A DNA stretch of 64,000 nucleotides from Mytilus galloprovincialis. Its lineage: Eukaryota > Mollusca > Bivalvia > Mytilida > Mytilidae. The notes beneath the pieces are model-generated. The model was not told the origin of the DNA and did no database searches. It saw only the letters and a program-made list of their open reading frames with translations. The stretch covers positions 12,370,441 to 12,434,440 of the forward strand of contig NC_134838.1 of the NCBI RefSeq assembly GCF_965363235.1, read 5' to 3'. Below, one piece after another: positions 55,196-64,000 of this stretch. How positions within the stretch are numbered: the first letter of the stretch is position 1; each line of letters opens with the position of its first letter. The translations under genes and the position numbers were made by a program.

Positions 55196-55924
55196 TTGTA
55201 TCTTTCCCTTTAAGTTTTTATGGATATAAAAGGTGTGAATACAGTGATGTTTCGTAATACTTTAACGACATCGTAATGCAGTGACGACTCAACATGGTAT
55301 CGTTGTTATATTACTACTTAGAAATGTAAAGGTTGCATCAACGCAGAATATAACAGACATTTAAAATATAACAGGTTACTGGGCAAGAAGGCTATGTCAG
55401 TGTTACGTTCGGGTTTTTTACTACTAGTTTATACTGGATGCAATAGTTCGATATGACGCATACTAAATCATTACTTTGAATTCGATAACTTAATATTGTT
55501 AAAAAAAATTTTGTGTACTACAAATGTTATCAAAACTATATTTAAGCGCCACATTTCAATCAGTTTCGCTTCGACTTCTAAATTTTGAAATACTAAATAT
55601 TTGCGGAAATGAAAGTTTAAAATATACACTGAAAATTATGATTAATAGTACAAAATGTTCATTGAATAATAGATCAAAGAAACTCAACCGCTTATCTAGA
55701 AAAAGTAAAAAGTGAAATAACAAAAATACCGAACTCCTAGAAAGATTCAATACGAAAAGTACTTTGTCAATGTCAAATGTCAAAACAAAAAGCTCAAGCA
55801 CCCCAAACCAATGGAAAAAGTAAGAAACTGGATTTAAATAGGTCTTAAATGTAGCAAAATAACTGCTCAAGAAACTATTTCAATATAAATGCAACAAAAG
55901 TACAAAAAATAACACTGGTTGATA

Positions 55925-57337
55925 ACACAGGCAAATTTCATTCACATCAATTTCGCCCGACTTTAAATTCATGTGAATCTCACATGAATTTCACCTCAAA
56001 CTAACTTATACGTGAAATCGCGCGAAATCTGTTTATGTGAGTTTCACATGAATTTTATGTGACATTCACATAAAATTCACATGAAAATCACATGAATTTT
56101 GTTCACGTGAAATTCACATGAATTTTGTTCACGTGAAATTCACATGAATTTTTTAGTGTTGTCAGCGGTTAACCGGTTAACCGTTCGAACGATCGAATAC
56201 CGAATACCAAAAAAGCTAACCGGTTAACCGGACTTTTTTTCAATTTAAATAGATTTCATATAAATGTGTATTGAAATCATTAAATAGTAGTGTTTTCTTT
56301 AAAAAATGTTGTCGTGGTAATTAATTTGACGGATCAACTGTCCAGTATACTGATTGGTATTGTTAATCCAAAAATATAAAATTAATCAAAAATGTGTCTC
56401 TCAGCTCGGGGCAAGATCTTAAGAAAACATAATTAGTTTCATGTTTTTTTAACAATAATTTTTAATCAGTAATACGATTAAATTTTACGATTTACTTCAT
56501 TATTTCACTTTTGATCTCATATTGTGTAGACCTACATCTGAATGTGCGTCGTGCAGGTCTTTGTCATAACTAAATACTAAATCAAAAACTGTAAAAAGCA
56601 AACCAACGTGAATGTAATCATAGATGTATAACATCTATGATGTAATCAATGTATCAGGATTAATCAATTTCAAGATCAAGACGTTTTCTTTATTTTTCAA
56701 TTTGAAGTTAGTACAAACGCCATAATTGATACCGTGTATTTGATTATTAAAAGTCAAACTTCGACAGGAATCTTCACAGACAAGCATTATAAAACCAAAG
56801 GCCAAACTTCCATTCATCGTATTATAAAAACGTAAATGTATGACTTGGATGGAATGTAGTCACATTGACACTCATACCACATTTTCTTACATCGATGTGT
56901 AGGGTACTTTAGATGAGGCCTTCAAACATTAACTTCGTCCTGAATAGGCATGAAATATTTGCCACTGGACGTTAAGTAACCAACAATCAATCAATCAAAC
57001 ATTAACTTAAACTACCGGTTAACCGGTTAATCGGTCGAACGATTATACGAGTAACCGGTTAGACAAAAGTGTACGATTTGACAACACTAGAATTTTTTAA
57101 ATAAATTAATTCAAACAACGTCTAAATTTTCAAATTTAAGTAAAATCATGATAAATACCAATTTATTTGTTGAAAAGTCTTGTGAAATTCATGTGAAATT
57201 TTTTTTTTGTTTTCACATGAAAATTTTCACGTGAGTTTCATGTATAAGCTCGTTTGAGGTGAATCTAACGTCAAATTTTTCATGTGAATTTCATGTGAGA
57301 TTCATGTGAAATTCACGTGAGCATATTTTGCCTGTGT
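55925..57337. mobile_element. Fold-back element with ACACAGGCAAA ends and CACATGAAATTCACGTG arrays, split by a hAT MITE
   Basis: ACACAGGCAAA (55925-55935) is exactly inverted as TTTGCCTGTGT (57327-57337). Both halves hold repeated palindrome-like motifs such as TTCACATGAATTTT and CACGTGAAATTCACATG. With the inner insertion (56154-57089 plus one duplication) removed from the count, the element is about 470 bp. No target duplication is clear. It has no coding frame. Confidence 0.75.
56154..57089. mobile_element. Non-autonomous hAT-type element, 936 bp, 8-bp target duplication GAATTTTT
   Basis: The ends are TAGTGTTGTCA and its inverse TTGACAACACTA (one mismatch inward), flanked by GAATTTTT at 56146-56153 and 57090-57097. 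Subterminal arrays of GGTTAACCGGTTAACCG, and TTCGAACGATCGAATA-like blocks, occur near both ends in inverted order, as hAT transposases like. The interior has no transposase. An 8-bp duplication and TAGNGNTG-type ends are hAT hallmarks. Confidence 0.85.
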
Positions 57338-57394
57338 AGCTTCTGGGAAGGTCGATAAAATGACACTGAAGAAATATACCAGTCATAGATGGAA

Positions 57395-57490
57395 AATCCA
57401 GGCAAAAGATACGAAAGGGACATTCAAACTTACAAGTCGAAGATAAACTGACAACGCCACGACAAAAAAAGACCAACAAACGACCAATAG
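57395..57490 (-). mobile_element. Penelope-like 3' UTR fragment
   Basis: GGCAAAAGATACGAAAGGGA, then AAACTGACAACGCCACGACA. It ends where the family F repeat begins. Fragment only. Confidence 0.65.
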
Positions 57491-57492
57491 TA

Positions 57493-58757
57493 CACACAAG
57501 AGTGCACACACTGAAATGTCTCGCCTTCTTTACTAATCACTGATATTATGTTGATACTCCTAAATATAAAGCTTTATTACGACTGTCACATAAACTTAAC
57601 ATGAACCATGAAAATGAGGTCAAGGTCAGTTGAACCATATGCCAGGCAGACATGTATAGCTAACAATGCTTCCATACAACAAATATAGTTGACCTATTGC
57701 TTATAGTTTAAGAAAATAGACCAAAACACAAAAACTTAACACTGAGCGATGAACCGTGAAAACCAGGTCAAGGTCAAATAAAACCTGCACGACTGACATA
57801 TAGATGTATAGATCATAAAATATTTCCCTACACCAAATATAGTTGACCTATGGCATATAGTATTAGATAAATAGACCAAAACTCAAAAACTTAACTTTGA
57901 CCACTGAACCATGAAAATGAGGTCAAGGTCACATGACATCTGCCCGCTAGACATGTACACCTTACAATCATTCCATACAACAAATATAGTAGACCTATTG
58001 CATATAGTATGAAAAAAACAGACCAAAACACAAAAATTTAACTATAACCACTGAACCATGAAAATGAGGTCAAGGTCACATGACATCTGCCGGCTAGACA
58101 TGTACACCTTACAATCATTCCATACAACAAATACAGTAGACCTATTGCATATAGTATGAAAAAACAGACCAAAACACAAAAATTTAACTATAACCACTGA
58201 ACCATGAAAATGAGGTCAAGGTCAGATGACACCTGCCAGTTGGACATGTACACCTTACAGTCCTTCCATACACCGAATATACAAGCCCTATTGCTTATAG
58301 TATCTGAGATACGGACTTGACCACCAAAACTTAACCTTGTTCACTGAATCATGAAATGAGGTCGAGGTCAAGTGAAAACTGTCTGACAGACATGAGGACC
58401 TTGCAAGGTACGCACATATCAAATATAGTTATCCTATTACTTATAATAAGAGATAATTCAACATTACAAAAAATCTGAACTTTTTTTTCAAGTGGTCACT
58501 GAACCATGAAAATGAGGTCAAGGACATTGGACATGTGACTGACAGAAACTTCGTAACATGAAGCACATGAAGCATCTATATACAAAGTATGAAGCATCCA
58601 GGTCTTCCACTTTCTAAAATATAAAGCTTTTAAGAAGTTAGCTAACACCGCCGCCGCCGCCGCCGTAGCCGCCGCCGCCGCCGTAGCCGCCGCCGCCGCC
58701 GGATCACTATCCCTATGTCGAGCTTTCTGCAACAAAAGTTGCAGGCTCGACAAAAAC
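57493..58757 (+). repeat. Dispersed repeat family F, second full-length copy
   Basis: It begins CAAGAGTGCACACACTGAAA and has seven units of about 147 bp starting CCATGAAAATGAGGTCAAGG, then a long CCG run (58648-58702). It ends in the same stem-loop as 33964-33998, here at 58717-58751. Compared with 32905-34000 it carries one additional unit. The Ala-rich frame on the minus strand is the CCG run and is not a protein. Confidence 0.85.
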
Positions 58758-58965
58758 ACTACATAGAAAATTACAGACTAAGCAACATGAAACCCGCCAA
58801 AAACTTGGTATGAGCTCAGCTGCCCCGGAAGGGTAAGCAGATTCTGCTTCACATGTAGCACCCGTCATGTTGCTTATGATAGTACAACCCCGGGGATAAG
58901 GAGTATATCCGTTACTATCTGTAAATCGGATATACCATAATGGTCAACCAACTTGCGATGGCGTC
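58758..58965 (-). mobile_element. Penelope-like 3' UTR remnant
   Basis: CACTACATAGAAAATTACAG, CCCCGGAAGGGTAAGCAGAT and GGTCAACCAACTTGCGATGG, in family order. The family F element sits between this and the fragment at 57395-57490. Together they continue one another (the first ends at the ACACA block and this resumes in it), so family F probably inserted into one remnant. Confidence 0.7.
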
Positions 58966-58971
58966 CTTAAA

Positions 58972-59165
58972 AATAGGCAAAAGTAGTATACCGCTGTTCA
59001 GAAGTCATAATTCGATTAAACAGATGGAAAAATGGGTAACAAACTAAAACCGAAGAAAACACATCACTCATTTGAGGAAACCTACAGAGTAACAGACAAA
59101 AGCAACCACCGACAAGAATAGAAATGGACTGTTATATATACTGCCATATTCCATAAATAAATAAT
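58972..59165 (+). repeat. Dispersed repeat family C, copy
   Basis: AGGCAAAAGTAGTATACCGC, TCATAATTCGATTAAACAGA and CATTTGAGGAAACCTACAGA. Confidence 0.65.
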
Positions 59166-59469
59166 ATCATAGTATATTACATGTAAAATATAGAATAACA
59201 ACGGACACCTTACATGAATCTACAACAGCACATCAGGACACCACAAACGAAATATACATTAAGCGTCACATGAATGGATCTATGTAACAAAATTGACGTA
59301 TTTTTGTGACTTTATATTATCATAGGTATGTGCATGTAATTGTGTTATTATTAGTATTTTCTAACCATGTCCGGTTTTTTTTTAAATCACAACTGTGCAT
59401 AAACCAAAAAATTCTGTGCATATATTTGCTTCATACTTATAAATGAAAACATATAGTAAATGAGGTAGC

Positions 59470-60165
59470 TTATTTTTATCTTAAAATTTACAAAGGGGTG
59501 GTTTCAACTCCAACACTGGGAACTCTTGGTTTAATAGCTACCTTGTGAGAAGCAACCCTCCATTAAGGAAATCATGGTAGGAAATACGATTTCTGGAATA
59601 TCGTATCAGCTGGGAGATATATACTATATGTATACAAGGCTGGCGGAATGTTGTTACATGAAATATAAAGTTCACAATTGGGAACAGTGGCGGATCCAGC
59701 CATTTTAAAAGGGGGGTTCCCAACCCAGAGTAAAGGGGGTTCCAACTATATGCTCCCATTCAAATGCAGTGATCGTCCAAAAAAAGGGGGTCCAACCCCC
59801 GGAGCCCCCCCCCCCCCCCTGGATCCGCCACTGGGGAAGCTGATATCATCTCTTTCGGCAGTTCTTCGTTTCTATTATGTATTTCGGGATTTGTTTTTGT
59901 TGCATTTTAGTGTTTCTGTTGTTCCATTGTTTCCCTCATATAGTTGATGTGTTTCATTCGGTTTCAGTTAGTAGCCCGGATTTGTTTTTTCTCAATCGAT
60001 TTGTGACTTTTTCAATTTAAGATGCAATTCAAGATATGTGTTGTATCCTTTATCTCAAGTTCGATGGGATAGATGCATTCAACATAGTCACCAAATTTGA
60101 ATTATTCAGTGAGAGAACATCAGCTATATAGCGGAAAGTAAAAGTTAAAGGATACTGCTAACCTC
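59470..60165 (-). mobile_element. Penelope-like RT remnant carrying two later insertions
   Basis: 59490-59684, 59839-59865 and about 60015-60165 correspond, in order, to 5515-5715, 5716-5740 and 5770-5940 of the relic in copy 1. The RT segments [17 protein letters not shown] and the UTR-proximal part are recognisable on the minus strand. A family Q MITE (59685-59833) and a reversed family C piece (about 59870-60010) are nested in it. The copy is fragmentary and broken. Confidence 0.75.
59685..59833. mobile_element. MITE family Q, 149 bp, target duplication GGGAA
   Basis: It begins CAGTGGCGGATCCAG and ends CTGGATCCGCCACTG, a perfect 15-bp inverted pair, with GGGAA at 59680-59684 and 59834-59838. 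Its interior differs from the two other family Q copies (GGGGGTTCC blocks), so it belongs to another subfamily. The interrupted flank rejoins cleanly to the Penelope-like sequence at 5697-5730. Confidence 0.9.
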
Positions 60166-60169
60166 CTTT

Positions 60170-61795
60170 TAGAAGTAACGTGTTTAAAGATCTTTTCAAA
60201 AACGAACACACCTGATGAAGAGGAAATTAAAGTGAAAAATACAGCAATACCATATTCTTCTTTCTTAAGTTAAAATAAAATACTGTGTCATTGATTTTTG
60301 AAAGGACAACACATGTACGTTGTAGGAAAATATTGAAAACGGATAAGGTGTAAGAGAAGACTAAAACATATTTTGAGAGTGTGTTGTCCTGTAGACGTAC
60401 CGATTTAATGCAGTGTCATCGTGCCAGCTATACTCAGTCTAAATTGAAAAATGCCTAAAATTGAGCATTACACATTATTTTTATTTTTTGCTAATCACTG
60501 TATTGCGTGGATTAGTTCAGAAAGATAGGACCTAATGAGACCAGAAATACTTCCATTATGGCAATAAAACTTACAGATGTATAAACCCATCTAAAATACA
60601 CCTTCTGCCAAGATACGAGAAAAAAAGGTTGAAATTATCACGTAATAAGCTCCATGATTTCTATTATAGATTATTTTATTTCCCATAGTATTTTTAAAAG
60701 TGTCATAAATAATGAAAGACATCGTAAATCCATAACGCAATTGAAGTCCCTCTGACATGATACATGGTACTATGTATTGTCAAGTTCCTTGCCTTGCTAC
60801 TTGTAACTTATATGGAAATTCATGATTGGCAATTGCAATGAATGAATATTAAACAGGATGCTTAACCTCTTGGACTGCCAAATTTCTGTTTGGAGTTTGT
60901 TATTCCTACTGCTGTCAATTGTGTTTTAGAATCTGTCACCTTTATTCAACTGACATCATTGTACTGTAAAATGTTTAAGCCACTGCGGTAATAATCGACA
61001 TTTACTGACATGGTGTAAAATTATGAGAACACAACAGTTGGATATTCTTATTGTTTCAAACATTGATGGCATAATGCTATGACTGCATAAGGAAAATTAT
61101 GCTGAGAGAAATCAAATGTCTGAATTGTTACTTGACTTGTCTAAGCCTCTTACACTGTGTCTAAACCACATCGGCAAAATTTGTTCGGACTCGATGGTAT
61201 CTAACATCGGGCACAATGACGGAACATCAATAGACAGAAGAAAGATAGATTTCTCCTTATTTTCTTATTTTTTTCATGATATCAAAGAATATATATACAT
61301 ATACAACTATTTTCTATTGTGATATGCAATAATTTCTACAACTGTTCTATATTAACGGAGAAATAAGTAAAAATGCATGTCAAAATGACGAATTGAGTGA
61401 ACCTTGCCTCGAAATTGTTTAATTTCTCGTTAAATTGTTCACATTGTACGGAAAGAAAGGTACGGGAAGATAGATATTGACCCGAAGATTGCAAATTTAG
61501 TTATTATGAGCATCTCAATACTTGTATTTCTGTGTATGGAACGAAAGAAAAGGGTCATGTCAAATTAACATAAACCGGTTTCGTCAATGTTGTTTACTAC
61601 ACAATCACCCGGTTTCGTCTATATATATCACCCGGGTTTTTTTTTTTTTTTTTTAAACAAACAAATTAATAAAAAGCAACGTTGACACGGATCTGAATAT
61701 TGTCTTTCGAGAATTTAGATATATATTTATTGTAAAGTAAACTTGGCGTGTTAAAATCTATTTTAAACGGGCACGTTTGGACATAGGTAATTATG
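60170..61795. other. Intergenic stretch, no gene seen
   Basis: I find no motif-bearing frame, no shared repeat family and no RNA gene. A T run (61630-61652) follows a pair of short CACCCGG-TTT / CCCGGTTTCGTC repeats at 61600-61640. The sequence is otherwise unremarkable. Confidence 0.4.
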
Positions 61796-61799
61796 GTAA

Positions 61800-62640
61800 T
61801 ACACATTTTTTTTCCTAATGAAAGGTGTATCCCTTATTTCACTTAACTTCAAACTAATTTTAAATTTGTCAAAGAGGGGAATTTTGTACCATAATTGGCA
61901 ATAAACAGCTGCGCCATGACCGCATGATACGCCCGTCGTTTTATGAGTGAAGTTGTATGCAATTTCAGAAATAGTTTCTGAGATAGGGCGCACCATGTGA
62001 AAACCTCTATTCTTTTTAAAAAAAAAACTCAATAACTCTAAAATAAAAGTTTGAATCATCACCAAAAAGTATAGAGATCTTAAGATTAATATTAATAAGA
62101 AGTGAGTAAAATTTAAACAATAATCATAAATAGGTTTTGAGATACATCGCAATAAGTGACCCCCCCTTTTTGTTTTACAAAAAAAAAATCAATTACTCTA
62201 TTAAACCAAAATTTTAAACATCACCAAAAAGTAAACAGAAGTTTAAAAGATTTATATAACTAAGAAGTATGTAAAGTTTGATGTAGTTATAATACTTCGT
62301 TTTTGAGATATGGAGCGACATGTTAAAAAACCCACATTCCTGTTTCACTTACATTTCCTGTAACTCAAAAAGATTTAATTTGATTTTCACTAAAAGGTTT
62401 ACAGATCGTTTGACCATTATAAGAAATAACTATGTTAAATTTTAAGAAATAAGATAAGCTGTCCTCAAGTTACGGTGCGACATGTGTATGCTGGACAGAC
62501 GGATAGACGGATAGAAAGACGGACGGACGGACGGACCGAATGACTGATAGATGGAGGAACGGACGGATGAAAGGACGGACGGACAGGTGGGCGGACAGAC
62601 GGACAGACGGATGTATACAATAATACGTCCTGTCAAAATT
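61800..62640. repeat. Degenerate tandem units of about 170 bp followed by GGACGGACGG run
   Basis: Roughly three units share AATTACTCTA or AATAACTCTA, CATCACCAAAAAGTA, AGAAGT-GTAAA-TT and TTTTGAGATA, at about 62030, 62200 and 62360. The last leads into a run of GGACGGACGG/GGATAGACGG units (62493-62610). Family G elsewhere has the same kind of run, so this may be a related element. Confidence 0.6.
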
Positions 62641-62820
62641 GTTACGGGAGTGTAGAAATGGAAAAAAAACTCGTAATTAAAGGTCAATAAGTTTTATTAG
62701 GATGTCGGCCAAGTCGACTTATTTGTATATTTTGTCTTCCTTATTATTTTTGCTATATAACTTTTATATATATTTGAAAAAAAATGTATAGAAATCGATA
62801 AAAAGAACTTGAAATTCGTC

Positions 62821-63180
62821 ACTTATCTCATAAAGTGTATACCGAATTAAAATATTGTAAGAAATAAGAAAACAGGAACATCCACGAAATCGGATTATGT
62901 GAGTTGGATTATGTTTATTATAAACAAGAAAGAAATCTTTAGATCTGTGTACCATACTTGTATATGTTCCAGTCAAACCTTCTAACATTTGACATATGCA
63001 GCTTTATACAAATAGTTCAAAACGCTATGAATTCGAATCACTATGTCTCGCTTGTTTAAAAATATCAAGGAGAATGTTTATAATAAACATAATCCAACTC
63101 ACATAATCCGATTTCCCGGGTGTCCCTGTTTTCTCATTTCTTACAATATTTTAATTCGGTATACACTTTATAAGATAAAT
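62821..63180. repeat. Inverted repeat with 105-bp arms (62821-62925 and 63076-63180)
   Basis: The left arm ACTTATCTCATAAAGTGTAT to GGATTATGTTTATTATAAAC is inverted at the right with only a few mismatches. The spacer is 150 bp. The same peptide (NKHNPTHIIRF) appears in frames on both strands, which is the trace of the inverted repeat and not a gene. Possibly a MITE or an inverted duplication. Confidence 0.85.
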
Positions 63181-63184
63181 GGCG

Positions 63185-64000
63185 CATCTGGAAGACGTAT
63201 AGGTTGCACGCCCCCGACCCCACCTTTGGTTGCCAAAACTATATTGATTCATGTACTTAACGATTTTGTAAAGCAAAAAATAATCAAAATATTGTTCAAC
63301 TCGGCGGTTTATAAAAGCTGTTCGAATAACGTCCACTTTGAAATAAACTGAATCCGTCTGTCCGTATATATTGTCAAAATATATTGACCAACGTCAGTGT
63401 ACGATCATCATAACACAATGGCGACAGTACAGACCCTTTTTTTTTTTAGTAATGTTAACAAAATAATTATTATTGAATTTTGTCGATGACCTGAGCAGTT
63501 TATACTAATTTGTACATAGCAGTATAGTTACAATTAGTGATGAATAAATTTTATTTCAATGCATGGTAGTTGTAATCCTACATTCATTTTCTGTGTCGAT
63601 TATGCATGCATATACATTTGTCTTAATTTCAACGTTTATCCTTTAGAAGATTTATTTTTAACGATGATAGAAAAGATTACATACATAGAATGATTAGATT
63701 ACTTATAAAGGTGCCCATCCGAGGCTTTTGTGCGAGAAAATCACATATCAATTGTGTGTTTCGATTTTTAAGACCGTAAACTTTAATTTCAAGTTTAAAC
63801 TTGTTCAACATATTTTCCCATAACTCATATAGAAAACGCATATTTAGAGAGCTTTAACCTCAATCTCCTGTTAAAAAATTTCGGAATGCAAAGTAAAATT
63901 AAAATATTTGTGTTCTATAAGAGTAGGAATTCAATTGTTTGCTTATTATTTATTTGAATCTAAGACTCATATAAATAATAAGCCGTTGTCCGGTGAAAGA
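63185..64000. other. Right edge, no gene seen
   Basis: Only a GC-rich patch (CGCCCCCGACCCCACC at 63211-63226) and an AT-rich remainder. No frame with motifs and no recognised repeat family. Confidence 0.4.

Noticed and set aside
58496-58759. Poly-alanine-rich open frame on the minus strand
   Set aside because: It is the translated CCG run at the end of a family F repeat; the same run in the copy at 32905-34000 does not keep the frame.
62764-63351. Matching NKHNPTHIIRF peptides on opposite strands
   Set aside because: They are two arms of an inverted repeat read outward; no gene family is recognised.

Overview
The window looks like a bivalve mollusc nuclear genome, most likely a mussel (Mytilidae). 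It is AT-rich, has intron-bearing genes with GT/GC-AG splice sites, and is packed with short dispersed repeats, fold-back elements and Penelope-like retroelement relics. The species is inferred from repeat style and has not been tested by a search.

The gene content is one family: glycoside hydrolase family 29 (tissue-type alpha-L-fucosidase, FUCA1-like). Four copies appear intact: 2534-12090 (+), 16229-24407 (+), 30037-39354 (-) and 43088-51770 (+). A decayed fifth copy (550-2045) lies at the left. Every intact copy has eight coding exons. Exons 2-7 are exactly 107, 131, 137, 98, 133 and 171 nt in all four. Copies 1-3 encode 461 aa and copy 4 encodes 457 aa, each with a signal peptide and the predicted catalytic Asp. 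Copies 2 and 3 are inverted sister duplicates: they share a His-to-Thr change in the FGIFIHWG motif, a GC donor in intron 6, alignable introns and a retroelement relic at the same place in intron 1. Copies 1-3 share a short promoter block with TCATGTGA and GATA motifs. Copy 4 is the most diverged and lacks that block.

Layout: 1-530, 3' end of a LINE; 550-2045, fucosidase pseudogene; 2534-12090, copy 1, with intron 4 swollen by an inverted pair of Penelope-like relics; 12091-16228, repeats, hairpins and a MITE; 16229-24407, copy 2; 24408-30036, repeats, including a LINE-like relic that matches one after copy 1; 30037-39354, copy 3 on the minus strand; 39355-43087, a rearranged gene scrap and three inverted-repeat elements; 43088-51770, copy 4, with a partly triplicated exon 5 and a 1.17-kb fold-back element in intron 7; 51771-64000, no recognisable gene, only nested MITEs, retroelement relics and tandem repeats.

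The most interesting signals are the different sugar-pocket substitutions in copies 1-3, the shared promoter block, a set of fold-back elements built from short motif arrays (one split by a clear hAT-type insertion with an 8-bp target duplication), and dispersed repeats carrying regular AGGTCAAGGTCA nuclear-receptor-like sites.
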